DNA of 64,000 bases. It comes from Macrolepiota albuminosa. Taxonomy: Eukaryota > Basidiomycota > Agaricomycetes > Agaricales > Agaricaceae. The stretch lies in contig JAMWFC010000117.1 in assembly GCA_027475525.1 (NCBI GenBank), positions 5,070,183 through 5,134,182 on the forward strand. The letters run 5' to 3'. Made by a program: the position numbers and the translations under genes. This document shows positions 24,294-34,401 of the stretch, one piece after another; the first letter of the stretch is position 1, and every line of letters begins with the position of its first letter. The notes under the pieces are model-generated. The model was given only the letters and a program-made list of their open reading frames with translations. It searched no databases and was not told the DNA's origin.

Positions 24294-25191
24294 ATATTAC
24301 CTGGCATTTAGACCAGATGGCGCGACGCATCCATATTTCTTAAAATTAATTCTCTTGAACACCCTCGGTTACCTCTAATGAGTATATGGTTGTCTGTTGT
24401 TAATATGTTCACACCCGGCCGAGGCGAGCCTAATGAAAAGGCACATTGTGCATATGCGTTTTGATGCCCGTGTCTGTGTTCGAGTTGTTAGTAACTCCTG
24501 AATCGGCTCCCTCAGCGACTCACTGACCGACTCGATTTCTATTTCCTCCACATTTTCGGGACAGAAATAGGATTTAAATTTCTTTTCTAAAGTATTTCTT
24601 CTGAAAATCTGTTAAATATCTCCTTCTCCTGTTTTCTGGGAAGAATGAAATGAATTAGTGAAGGTAAACATAGAAAGAAATGTGTCAAGTCTTTCAGTGC
24701 ATGTTTGGAAGATAAACTCATTTAATTAAATATTACAAGAAGTGCAAAAGGATGGTGACAAGATATCACTGCATATTTCCTAGAGAAAAAGATTCCAGAA
24801 TCTTTGTCCCTTTTTCTGGCGGAAAAGGTTCCCACGCCAGTAGTGATAACTAGCAATAGCCGAAGTCACGTGAGGGGCACAAATTTCGAGGACAAAATGC
24901 GCGCCAAAGCAGGTAGTAAAACCTCGGTCTACTCGATCGCGCGATTTATCATCCCATCTCTCAATCTTCCGATTACTTTCGGTTCGAGCCAAACTCCACT
25001 TGGATAAGATTATACCTCGAAGTTAACTTCATGTTGACTCAGACCCCATTTTTCGGCTTGAGGTTAAAGTTTGAAGCGGGCCTGCTCTGTTACAACGGCG
25101 GACTTGGCCTGCACCTATTCCAATATAGCAGATCAGGTTCTCACTCATAGACACTGCCTATATCATCTTAGTTTGACACTCGTATGAAAAC

Positions 25192-25234
25192 TTACGACGT
25201 TTTTCCGATGTCGTAACAACAAACTCTTTATATA
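25192..25234 (+). promoter_or_regulatory. Promoter of HsbA-like paralog 2: palindrome and TATA
   Basis: Inverted repeat TTACGAC (25192-25198) and GTCGTAA (25210-25216), then tttatata (25227-25234) about 77 bases before the ATG. A shared block accctcagtcgtctgac follows at about 25257. All are retained in the paralog despite divergence of other flanking sequence. Confidence 0.5.
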
Positions 25235-25310
25235 CTGTTTTCATAACTACCTTGCACCCTCAGTCGTCTGACTACTGACCTTTAAAGTATTTCATCTCAG
25301 GACTTCCACT

Positions 25311-25907
25311 ATGCAATTCAAGGCACTCTTCATCGCTGTCGGCTTCGTCGCTACTTCAGTCGCTCAGACCTTTAGTATGATAGAGGACAGCCTCGACACA
25401 AAGATCAAGCCCGACCTCATGAACCTCAACGCCACCATCCAGGCTTTCCCCATGCTGGGCGGTGGCACAGTTGAACAGGCCATGGTTGGGACCATTCACT
25501 TCCTAGTATTACACATGACAATCTTGTTAATCATATCCTACTCCTTTTCACAGGCTATCCATAGCTCTGCAACGACTTTAGTTGACGACGCTAACAGTAT
25601 GATATATATCATGAACGTTGGTCGTTATATATCAACCTGCTCTTATCTATATTCTAACTCTTTATTCGATAAGAACATAACTTCCAAATTCTCCGATGTC
25701 GAGGGGACGGAGATACTAAATGACATTGAGATTTTGGAGCCTATGTTATTTGATTGCTTTGAAGGTCTAGTTACACGCCGGCTAGCCATTCAAGCTCTGC
25801 CTTCCGCAGCCCCCGGTGACCTCATTGAACAAAAACTTGAAGAAGTGAAGAACGCCGGCGATGCATTTATAACCTCTTTCAATGATCATGTTTCCGTATG
25901 TCCTTGA
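25311..25907 (+). CDS. HsbA-like secreted protein, paralog 2
   Basis: 198 codons, start ATG chosen because it opens a signal peptide (MQFKALFIAVGFVATSVAQ). The mature part follows the HsbA pattern: FSMIEDSLDTKIKPDLMNLN, GGTVEQAM, AIHSSATTLVDDAN, then EGTEILNDIEILEPMLFDC and LVTRRLAIQALP, ending in VSVCP. Likely introns: 25485-25553 (69 nt, ...ctccttttcacag) and 25617-25673 (57 nt, GTTGGT...tctaac...AAG); both keep frame and lack stops, as in paralog 1. Spliced length would be about 156 residues. Expected to be secreted to the cell surface or medium and to coat hydrophobic surfaces; substrate or partner is not shown by the sequence. It lies head-out relative to paralog 1 in the inverted duplication. 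Confidence 0.75.
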   Translation: MQFKALFIAVGFVATSVAQTFSMIEDSLDTKIKPDLMNLNATIQAFPMLGGGTVEQAMVGTIHFLVLHMTILLIISYSFSQAIHSSATTLVDDANSMIYIMNVGRYISTCSYLYSNSLFDKNITSKFSDVEGTEILNDIEILEPMLFDCFEGLVTRRLAIQALPSAAPGDLIEQKLEEVKNAGDAFITSFNDHVSVCP

Positions 25908-26209
25908 CCTAGTCTCTGTCATCACAAAGAATCAATCTAGCATTCATCCTAGCCGGAGATCCGTTTGAAAGTTGCGCCTTTCGAAGCCGCTGCCGATGCC
26001 GCAGTTTCATCTGTCATCGAACTCTATGAGACAGCGTAGAAGTAACAGAGTCTCCGACGATTTGGAAGGCTGGCAGTCTACCGGACATCACGCTAGACAC
26101 TGGACATTCCACCAATATATTGACCTTTAAATCTTAAACTTGATGTTTGACAGAAAATCAACATTACCGACTGTCTTTTTTCCCACTCGTTATTCCGAGA
26201 TCTAGAATA

Positions 26210-26473
26210 TGTTAGAACTCACCGTAGTTCGACACCATCAACCTCTCCCGGACTAACACGGTAACTCAGGGTCAACACGTTTAATTATGATCTAATATAT
26301 AGCTACGTACACGTCGACTATACCCTCAGTCACTTACACTGGACTGAGGGTGAGCTCGAGAATATTTTTTTTAGACGTGATACTAATATCTGTACGTAGA
26401 TTTGTCTGTTAGGTATGAAAGAAAATGCAGTCACTTACACTGGACTGAGGATTTGTCTGTTAGGGTTCTAACA
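26210..26473 (+). repeat. 5' LTR of copia copy 2
   Basis: 264 bp, TGTTAGAACTC...GGTTCTAACA. Contains ACCCTCAGTC (26322-26331), loop acttacactg, GACTGAGGGT (26342-26351), and a second half-copy cagtcacttacactggactg about 100 bp later. Confidence 0.94.
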
Positions 26474-26487
26474 GGTTATGGGCTTTT
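26474..26487 (+). promoter_or_regulatory. Primer-binding site, probable half-tRNA (initiator Met)
   Basis: ggttatgggctttt directly follows the 5' LTR. The first ten bases match those at the same place in copia copy 1, and fit the anticodon arm of initiator tRNA-Met. Confidence 0.7.
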
Positions 26488-26593
26488 GACAACTCAAGAA
26501 CCCTACAATACTCATCTTGTTCAGCGTGTTGCGTAAACATACTAGCGTCCTCTTCCGAATCTTGCATATCCACCTTCGGAATCTTGCTCTATC

Positions 26594-29500
26594 ATGGGGT
26601 CTGTTTCCCCCCCCAACGTTTCATCCCTATCAACTACCGACTCAACATACCCTCGTGTTCGACTGGCCAAGCTTAATGCTCATTGGCCATCCACGGAGGT
26701 TAAGTTTGACCGGACTACGGGTGAATTCACAAAATGGTCAATTAGACTCGAGATATTCTTGCAACAGAGTGGCTTGGACCGGTATATTTTCGGGAAGGCC
26801 GAGCGCCTCGTTACGGAACCCGACCGTGTTACTGAGCCTGTTGCACATGCCAACTGGTTGTCGAATAATGATCTTATTATTGGAGTCATTCGTGCTGCTA
26901 TATCGGATGCTGAGCAAGAAGATCTCAATACTGATGGGTCGGCTAAGGAATGCTATGATGCACTCAAGGCCCGAGCTCACCGTGAGGGGCCTGTTAAGCA
27001 AGTTGCTCTCATTCGCGAAGCCCTCCTAACGTATGTCCCTGTTTCCGAACCGTTGGATGCCACTGCGCGGAAGATTTGCGACCTTGTGGACCGTGCATTT
27101 GCTATTGGTACTATTGACAAGGACCTCTTGAAGTGCATTGCCCTCCTTAATTCCATCAACGACAAGTCTTTTGAGTCTGTTCAGACTCAGGTTTCTCGTG
27201 GCCTTGCCGATGCTTCTGCAACCAAACCGTACGCTTCTGCTGATATTCGAAAGTTATTCCAGACCATTGATAGCTTGGCCACCCTTTCCAAATCACCTGT
27301 TGACACTGCCCTCGCTGCAAAACATGCACACAATCATGGTCCCGGGCAGCTTTGCTGCACAGTCTGCTTTGGGGCTGGTCAACCGTGCCGGGGACATACT
27401 AAAGAGTGGTGCATTAGGCCAGGGGGTGGCATGGCTGGGAAGACCATTGAGGAATCAGTCAATGCACGACGTGCCACGCGAGGAGGAGGAAAACCTACTG
27501 GGAACTCGAAGACAGCCTCAGGTAACGGCACCAAGAACAACATAGCAGTCAAAGGTCTGGATGGTCAGGCATATGTCGTTGATATCTCTCATCTGCAAAA
27601 ACTCCAACTTGACTCTAATAACGTCAACGTGCCGAAGACATCCGAGTTTGCTGGAATTGCCTCTTCTGGAACCAACTCGACTGAATTCTTTGAATATCAT
27701 GGATTTATGGCAGTTGATGAAAGTCTGAATGACACGCACACATCAATTGACTGGGCTATTCATGCTAATTTGCACTTGGAAGCTGCACTAACGTCGACTG
27801 GGACCAAATTATTTAATCAGAAGATTAGTATGCCCTCTGCATCTCTTTTAGAAAAACCTTTTTATATCGACTCTGGTGCAACGGTCCACATTTCTCCATA
27901 CCAATCCGATTTCTTTAATCTACAACCTATTCCTCCTCGTCCTGTCAAAGGAGTCGGAGGCTCATCAATTCAGGCTGTTGGAATTGGAACAATCCGCTTA
28001 CAAGTCCATGACCAAACTGAAATTGTACTCGAGAATGCCCTTTATATTCCAAACTCTACAGTTAGGCTCATTTCAGTTTCGGCACTGGCTATTGGAGCAG
28101 GTGTTTCAGTTAAATTCGACCAAGCAGGTGTAACCATCATTGACTCGAAGAATAAGGAAACTGCCCTCGCCTCTGGACCACTCATCCCTGGTCATCGACT
28201 TTATACCTTGAACATGCAGGCAACATTAGCTGAGCATGCATTGATCACGCAACGTTCTCCTGACCTTACTACCTGGCATTGGAGATTGGGCCACGCTAAC
28301 TACCAAACAATTGTGACCATGGCACGTGCTGGAATTCTCCCAGGTACGCTATCTATATCGCCCCCCACACAGCCAAAATGTGACCTCTGTATACTGGGAA
28401 AACAGACAAAGTCACTGGTGCCTAAAGTGCAGGAGGATGGACATAGAGCAATGAAGAAACTACAAATTGTGTGGATAGATCTAGCTGGTCCCATGCATGT
28501 ACAATCACGTACCGGAAGCAGATATATAATGGATATTGTTGATGATTTCTCCAATATGCCATGGTCCATTCCACTCAAATCCAAAAGTGATGCATTGGCA
28601 GCTCTGCAGGCTTGGGAGAGAGCACGATACCTTGAAACAGGACAACATGTGGGGACATACCACACTGGTCATGACGGTGAACTAACAAGTCATGAAGCTA
28701 AGAATTGGTTGAAATCAATTGGCTCGAAACATGAATTTGGCGCACCATATATGTCAGAACACATGGGACGCATTGAACGCATGCATCGCACACTCCAAGG
28801 AAAGGCCCGAACGATGCGCATAGCAGCAAAGTGTCCTGATAATTTGTGGGATGAATTTTATCTGACTGCAGCACACTTACATGCAAAGACTGGAACAAAA
28901 TCATTGAACGGCAGAACTCCCTTTGAGATGTGGTATGATCGAATCCCTGACTATTCTTACATGCGGGAAATAGGTTGTCGAGCATTCATATTGATTCAGA
29001 ACGAATACAACCCAAAACTCAATGCTAGGGGAATTGAATGTATCTTAATTGGATATGGACAAAATTCAAAAACCTACAGGTGTTACGAGCCCAAATCCAG
29101 AAAGATATATGAATCATATCATGTTCGCTTCCTGGAACGTCACGATGGAGACATCACATTAGCTGAATCACACACCATAAGGAATCAGGAATCAGGACCA
29201 ACCTCAATTGACCAGATACAGCGCATTTCCACACCAACTCCACCAATCATATACTCAGACGATGACGATGATATACGAGTACAGACTAATCCAATTGAAA
29301 ACACAGTCATAAATGCTGGCATGCAGCCAGAAGTCAACGTGCCACCCGCTGCAGCAATTGAGCTACCTGTAGCTCCAGTAGAACCACGCCGGTCCAGTCA
29401 CATACCTGTTCCGTCAGCTAAAACTCGCCCAGAAAATCATCCAATGACTCAGCTGGAATGTGCGGTTCAGGAATCGCGAGAAGCAGGCGAAAGACTTAGG

Positions 29501-31294
29501 TTGGCCAGGGCTGAAAGGCAACGAGGAGTTGCAGCAGCAGAAAATGCACCTGACCTACCTGAGAACCAAGCGGAAGCTCCCAATATAGATGGAAATGACC
29601 AACCTCCAGAAGAGCCAGACCTAGCCAATATCACAACCATGGAAGAAATTGAGCATCTGCTGGCTGCTGTGGAAGCGTTGAGTGATCCAATCACTTTAGA
29701 AGCTGATGATGAACCACGTACATGGAAAGAAGCACAGGAATCAGCCGATGCAAGACAGTGGGAAGAAGCGTACCGTGAAGAACTTAGGTCACTCAAAGAA
29801 ATGGGAGTATATCAATTAGTGCCGAGAGAAGATGTTCCATCAGGGCATAAGGTACAAAAGGGACGCCCAGTTTTCAAAATAAAGCGAGATGAAAATGGGA
29901 AGGCTGTTCGATTCAAAGTAAGACTGGTTTTTAAAGGATATGAACAAGTCTACGGCAAGGATTACACCAAGACAACCTCTCCCACAGCACGCATGGAATC
30001 ATGGCGAGTTCTTTTACACATTGCAGCCACTAAAGGCTGGGATGCCACCCAAATAGATGTCAAAACAGCATTTCTCTATGGATTACTGCCTGATGATGAA
30101 GTACAGTATATGCAACAACCCAATGGATTTGAAGAAGCCGGCAAGGAAACCTGGGTCTGGTGCCTGGTTCGTGGTCTCTATGGCATGAAGCAAGCAAGCC
30201 GTATATGGAATCACACAGTAAATGATAACATGCTGTTGTGGGAGTTCACTCGTCTTGCTTGTGAATCCTGTGTATACTATCGGAGCTCTGATTCAGGAAC
30301 TGTGATTGCTGCACTCCATGTGGACAATTTTTTGTCAATTGCAAGCTCTAAGGCTGAAAATGACAGATTTAAAGAACAATTACGTACTGTCTGGACAATA
30401 TCCAACCTTGGACTCCCCAGATTCGTAGTCGGGATAGCTGTGGAAAGGGACCGTGATAAAAACATTGTCAGATTATCTCAGACTGCTCTTATTGACAAAA
30501 TTATCTCTCAATTTGGTCAGGCAGATGCAGCCCCAGTATCCCTGCCCATGGATCTGGGATTAAAATTGAGACGAGTTGATCGTCTGTCCCTTCCCCAAAA
30601 CGAACAATTGACTCTACAAAAAACGCTGTACCGACCTCTCATTGGATGCTTACTATATCTTGCCATCTCAACGTGCCCAGACATTGCATATGCTGTTCAG
30701 CAACTGTCCCAGTTTGTTGACACTTATTCAACAATACATTGGAATGTGGCATTGCGCCTTGTACAATACCTCAAAGGCACTCGCGACCTAAAACTTGTAC
30801 TGGGTAGAGCAGAACAAGGCATTAACCTTGTTGGCTTTACGGATTCCAATTGGGCTAACTGTCTCGACACAAGACGAAGCGTTGGAGGCTATGCTTGGAG
30901 CCTTGGGTCTGGTGCTATCTCATGGGCTGCACACAAACAGAAAACCATCACAGCTTCATCATGTAAAGCGGAATATATGGCCGCTTTTGAGAGTGCACAA
31001 GAGTGCATCTGGTTACGATCATTACTGAAGGGTATCGGCCACGCTGAGGCAGCATCACATGCAACCCCTATACTGTGCGACAATAACGCTGCAATCAACC
31101 TTTCGGAGGATCCTACTCTCCATTCCTGTGTAAAGCATGTTGATATCAAGTATCACTTCCTCAGGGAACGTGTACAATCTGACGAGATATGCATTCGCTA
31201 TATTAACACCAAGTACAACGTTGCCGATCTTTTTACCAAGGCTCTACCAGGTCCACTCTTCATCTGCCTATGCACTCTCTTGGGTCTAAAATAA
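26594..31294 (+). CDS. Copia gag-pol polyprotein, intact ORF with altered RT catalytic box
   Basis: 1566 residues without interruption, from the first ATG in frame after a 120-base leader. Order: gag; Cys/His knuckle CTVCFGAGQPCRGHTKEWC (about 253-272); protease FYIDSGATVHIS (Asp about 426); integrase with an HHCC-like region (WHWRLGHAN ... CDLCILGK), WIDLAGP, HDGELTS and GRIERMHRTL; reverse transcriptase starting near VPREDVPSGHKV; RNase H (FTDSNWANCLDTRRS, KAEYMA, LCDNNAAI) and the conserved KHVDIKYHFLRERV and LFTKALPG end. The RT box reads HVDN (1242-1245, bases 30317-30328) where this group has [YH]VDD; the change GAT to AAT is a CpG transition and should abolish polymerisation. Position SCKAEYMA (usually STEAEYMA) also differs. 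The protein may still form particles, but self-replication is unlikely. Confidence 0.93.
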   Translation: MGSVSPPNVSSLSTTDSTYPRVRLAKLNAHWPSTEVKFDRTTGEFTKWSIRLEIFLQQSGLDRYIFGKAERLVTEPDRVTEPVAHANWLSNNDLIIGVIRAAISDAEQEDLNTDGSAKECYDALKARAHREGPVKQVALIREALLTYVPVSEPLDATARKICDLVDRAFAIGTIDKDLLKCIALLNSINDKSFESVQTQVSRGLADASATKPYASADIRKLFQTIDSLATLSKSPVDTALAAKHAHNHGPGQLCCTVCFGAGQPCRGHTKEWCIRPGGGMAGKTIEESVNARRATRGGGKPTGNSKTASGNGTKNNIAVKGLDGQAYVVDISHLQKLQLDSNNVNVPKTSEFAGIASSGTNSTEFFEYHGFMAVDESLNDTHTSIDWAIHANLHLEAALTSTGTKLFNQKISMPSASLLEKPFYIDSGATVHISPYQSDFFNLQPIPPRPVKGVGGSSIQAVGIGTIRLQVHDQTEIVLENALYIPNSTVRLISVSALAIGAGVSVKFDQAGVTIIDSKNKETALASGPLIPGHRLYTLNMQATLAEHALITQRSPDLTTWHWRLGHANYQTIVTMARAGILPGTLSISPPTQPKCDLCILGKQTKSLVPKVQEDGHRAMKKLQIVWIDLAGPMHVQSRTGSRYIMDIVDDFSNMPWSIPLKSKSDALAALQAWERARYLETGQHVGTYHTGHDGELTSHEAKNWLKSIGSKHEFGAPYMSEHMGRIERMHRTLQGKARTMRIAAKCPDNLWDEFYLTAAHLHAKTGTKSLNGRTPFEMWYDRIPDYSYMREIGCRAFILIQNEYNPKLNARGIECILIGYGQNSKTYRCYEPKSRKIYESYHVRFLERHDGDITLAESHTIRNQESGPTSIDQIQRISTPTPPIIYSDDDDDIRVQTNPIENTVINAGMQPEVNVPPAAAIELPVAPVEPRRSSHIPVPSAKTRPENHPMTQLECAVQESREAGERLRLARAERQRGVAAAENAPDLPENQAEAPNIDGNDQPPEEPDLANITTMEEIEHLLAAVEALSDPITLEADDEPRTWKEAQESADARQWEEAYREELRSLKEMGVYQLVPREDVPSGHKVQKGRPVFKIKRDENGKAVRFKVRLVFKGYEQVYGKDYTKTTSPTARMESWRVLLHIAATKGWDATQIDVKTAFLYGLLPDDEVQYMQQPNGFEEAGKETWVWCLVRGLYGMKQASRIWNHTVNDNMLLWEFTRLACESCVYYRSSDSGTVIAALHVDNFLSIASSKAENDRFKEQLRTVWTISNLGLPRFVVGIAVERDRDKNIVRLSQTALIDKIISQFGQADAAPVSLPMDLGLKLRRVDRLSLPQNEQLTLQKTLYRPLIGCLLYLAISTCPDIAYAVQQLSQFVDTYSTIHWNVALRLVQYLKGTRDLKLVLGRAEQGINLVGFTDSNWANCLDTRRSVGGYAWSLGSGAISWAAHKQKTITASSCKAEYMAAFESAQECIWLRSLLKGIGHAEAASHATPILCDNNAAINLSEDPTLHSCVKHVDIKYHFLRERVQSDEICIRYINTKYNVADLFTKALPGPLFICLCTLLGLK

Positions 31295-31336
31295 GATGAG
31301 GTTTGTTATTGGAAGAGGTTTTCTGGTGAGGAGGAG

Positions 31337-31601
31337 TGTTAGAACTCACCATAGTTCGACACCATCAACCTCTCCCAGACTAACACAGTAACTCAGGGTC
31401 AACATGTTTAATTATGATCTAATATATAGCTACGTACACATCGACTATACCCTCAGTCACTTACACTGGACTGAGGGTGAGCTCGAGAATATTTTTTTTT
31501 AGACGTGATACTAATATCTGTACGTAGATTTGTCTGTTAGGTATGGAGGAAAATGCAGTCACTTACACTGGACTGAGGATTTGTCTGTTAGAGTTCTAAC
31601 A
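31337..31601 (+). repeat. 3' LTR of copia copy 2
   Basis: 265 bp, same ends as the 5' LTR, preceded by gaggaggag and followed by the target duplication gaata. Carries the same CCCTCAGTC/GACTGAGGG stem near 31452. Confidence 0.94.
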
Positions 31602-32467
31602 GAATATATATCGAGGCCTTTCTACGGAGTTTTTGTCCACGAAAATCAGAAAGTGTTTGCTCTTGTGTGATTCAGCTGTTGTTTATGTGCATAACGTGTT
31701 TCTAACAGGTTTTCTCAAGAAACCCCAGGGATTTCCTGAAGTGTTTTTTGTCTTCGTTTTCTTTTATATGTATGTGTCTATCTATGTTTTTCTCATCAGC
31801 CTTTGAGTGCCTATTCACAAAAATTGTCAACCACCCCCTTTATTTGGTTTCTTTCAACAATAGTCATAACAAAAGGCACTTACATAAAATGCCAATATCT
31901 CCTTCTAGTTTAGGTAATATTCATATTTATGATTGTATTTTTTTCTTCTAAGTTTAGCCAGGGTTATCTGTCCACAAAAATTGTTCAATATATGGCTTAG
32001 AAAAGGCCCCTTCAATCAAACTTTCTTCTCAGCTATGAAATCATGGCATGCTCCAAGTCTTTAAGAATGATAGTATTCATCTTGCACTATATTTTTTCCT
32101 ACTTCTTGGCTAGAAAAAACTTGATACAAAATTGATTTTTAAAGAAAATATTCTTCCTGAAAGACTGGTAAATTACTTCCAAAACAAGCTTTTTTTTTAT
32201 CAAAATGTGATGGAAAATTCAAAGAAGCAAAATTTCCTCCTCTTGTTGTTGACTTACGGTTGATGTTTTGAAGCAACAGCAGTGCTTAAAGACTTGAAAT
32301 GATGGAGTTTTTGCATGACAGACAAAATGATGTTCCAACTAAGCATATGATTTTATTAGGAATAAGACTCAGTCTGTGTAAAATAGACTCTATTATCTAT
32401 ATACCTGTTATCAGAAATAAAACTGGGGTCTCATAAGTATGTGTCCAATATATAAGCAAAACCTAAC

Positions 32468-32500
32468 ACACCTCAGTCTGTATAAAATAGACTGAGGTGT
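32468..32500. repeat. Palindrome ACACCTCAGTCT with TATA loop, LTR remnant
   Basis: ACACCTCAGTCT pairs with AGACTGAGGTGT around the loop gtataaaat. A half-copy (actcagtctgtgtaaaatag) lies about 108 bases upstream at 32364. This is the two-block layout seen in the copia LTRs of this window; TG...CA ends at about 32406 and 32596 are possible but lack a target duplication. Confidence 0.6.
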
Positions 32501-32674
32501 GCCCAAAATCCAATCAGCCACTAATATCCCCTGCACAGCCACCACACCTCAACTTACCAAACAGGCAGTTGCACCATCTGCCACTCCCATCCAACAGATG
32601 TTGCTTGGCACAATCTTTCAACTTGGATAGACAATTAAATTGTGAACATTGTATTAAATAGTTTAATTTATAAC

Positions 32675-32810
32675 TGTCAGGCTCTGCTGATCCAGAGTTC
32701 TTTCTAGTAAAGCAATGCCCTTACAAGGTGGACTCAAGTGCTGAACTATGTGTACTCAGGTGTCAAATGCTCTGGAACATGCTCTGGGGCACTAGACACC
32801 AAAATGAGTA
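32675..32810 (-). repeat. Family 1 LTR fragment
   Basis: Starts TGTCAGGCTCTGCTGA and runs through gcaatgcccttacaaggtgg, matching the first bases of the reverse-oriented LTR at 16401. Only about 135 bases remain. Confidence 0.6.
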
Positions 32811-33105
32811 AGTCTATTGTGATCTGGTAGGTATGCCACTGTAAAATGTGCTTGATTTCTTTATATCACACTTATACTACTATATATCACATCTGGCCAT
32901 CCACATTGTTGAGGTCAGACAAAGGAATTAGAAGATGTACACTAGAATATGGGTTGGCTACTCTCAGTTACTTTTATACTACAGACTGAAGATGAGCCCA
33001 AAATACTGACTACAATGCAATCATTTACTTATTGTATCATAAATAAAGACTTACAAGTCTGTTTATAATCTAGATACAGAATACAATCACTTCTATACTA
33101 CAGAC

Positions 33106-33275
33106 TGTAAGGATGACCTCTGAAGGTTGTGGCTAATAACTGGCAGAGGAAAATCTGAAGCATATTAGAACAGTACTGACATCAATAAGAAGCATAACTA
33201 ATCATCTGGCAGAGAGACATCTGAAGAAAACAAGTCTAAGGATTTCTCTGCTATGGTGTGGTGCATCAGTGTAAT
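33106..33275 (+). repeat. Fragment of the TGTAAG repeat
   Basis: Diverged copy of the repeat that begins at 34769 and 58631: tgtaaggatgacctctga, ctggcagaggaaaatctgaa, gagacatctgaagaaaacaa. Only the first 170 bases are kept. Confidence 0.6.
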
Positions 33276-34401
33276 GGATAGTCGTGTCAAATCTGATACT
33301 GTGGTCTGATTTAGCACTGTGTGAACCACACAAGACTGCTCTAGCTTATAACCTCTGATTACATTTTTTTTAAAAAATCTTCTGCTATTGGCTTTAGACT
33401 CTAGGCTTTGTTACCAACTAGGCAACTCATTGAACTATCAACTTCTATTGGCATCACATCAAAAACATGCTTTCATGACTGGTTCTCTTGATCCAAAGCT
33501 CCTTTTCCCAGATACAGATGATCCACCTGTCTCACAGGCTATAAAGGTGCCAGCTACATCTACATACCAGCCCCTGCCAAAGCAGGATAAAGTTACTTTG
33601 CAATAATAGCATGAGCTTTGGAATGCTGAGTAGACTATCTGTATCATGGATAATGTCCATAGTGAGGCCTGGTAGTAAACCAGGGGAGAAATCTGTGGTC
33701 TCAGGAGTGTCACTGCCTCATTGCCAGCAAGCCAGATGCCTTCACTCATGTACCTGGTGATAGGACCCCACACAGGCTAGGCATCAGCTCTGGACATCAA
33801 ACTTGGCACACGTAATTTATTCATTCTGGGCCTTACTCAACAGACACACACAGCAAGTGACAGATCCAATCAGTGATAGCACCAGTGGCAGTGGGAATGA
33901 CAGCTGGCATCATGCCACCAGTAAGCATTGACAGGTAGCATCAATCAATCAGCACATAGCACAGCTAGCTGATGACAGTGCTTACAAATTAAAAATAATG
34001 TCATTTACTCATAACAGACAGTGTGGCATTTACCCTGGCACCTGATGTCTCTTGGTGCCCCTTCTCAGTCAGACAGACAGCTTTCTTGTTTCATTTCTCA
34101 TTATTTAGTTTGATGCACAATGTGTAATTGCATTCCCTACAGTTTACTGCTTCTTGGTGACCCTTAGCTACTTGGCAACAGGGAACTTGTTTTCATTATA
34201 AATACTTACCATTGTCACTAGTTACCACAGAACAGAGTACCCTGTTTACCCCTCAGTTCACCTCATAGTTCAGATTTCATTTGCGCTGACTAAGTTCATA
34301 GTCACTAAGTATCTGAGCATCTCTAACCTGTTTGCCACAGTTTACAGAACCTATGCACCTTGCACCTATGGCAGGCAACATGCAGCTTAGACATCACTAA
34401 G

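Larger units (their letters stand above)
24910..26180 (+). repeat. Inverted duplication, right arm
   Basis: Partner of 20350-21665. Shared landmarks in order: tactttcggttc, ttgaggttaaagtttgaagc, caatatagcagatca, the TATA/palindrome block, the HsbA-like gene, and the 3' block ending near 26180. The arms enclose a 3.2-kb spacer. Confidence 0.85.
26210..31601 (+). mobile_element. Full-length Ty1/copia element, copy 2
   Basis: 5,392 bp with LTRs at both ends and the target duplication gaata (26205-26209 and 31602-31606). It has a half-tRNA-type primer site after the 5' LTR, one uninterrupted polyprotein ORF, and a purine tract gaggaggag before the 3' LTR. The LTRs differ at about eight bases plus one T in a T-run; five of the differences are CpG in the 5' LTR and TpG or CpA in the 3' LTR. 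It is younger than copia copy 1. Confidence 0.95.
31607..34401. other. Gene-free region with LTR scraps
   Basis: AT-rich, CpG-poor and without a coding domain. Recognisable scraps are listed separately: a CTCAGTCT palindrome at 32468, a family 1 LTR fragment at 32675 and a copy of the 34769-type repeat at 33106. Elsewhere (for example 31650-32340 and 33300-34390) I see nothing recognisable. Confidence 0.5.
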
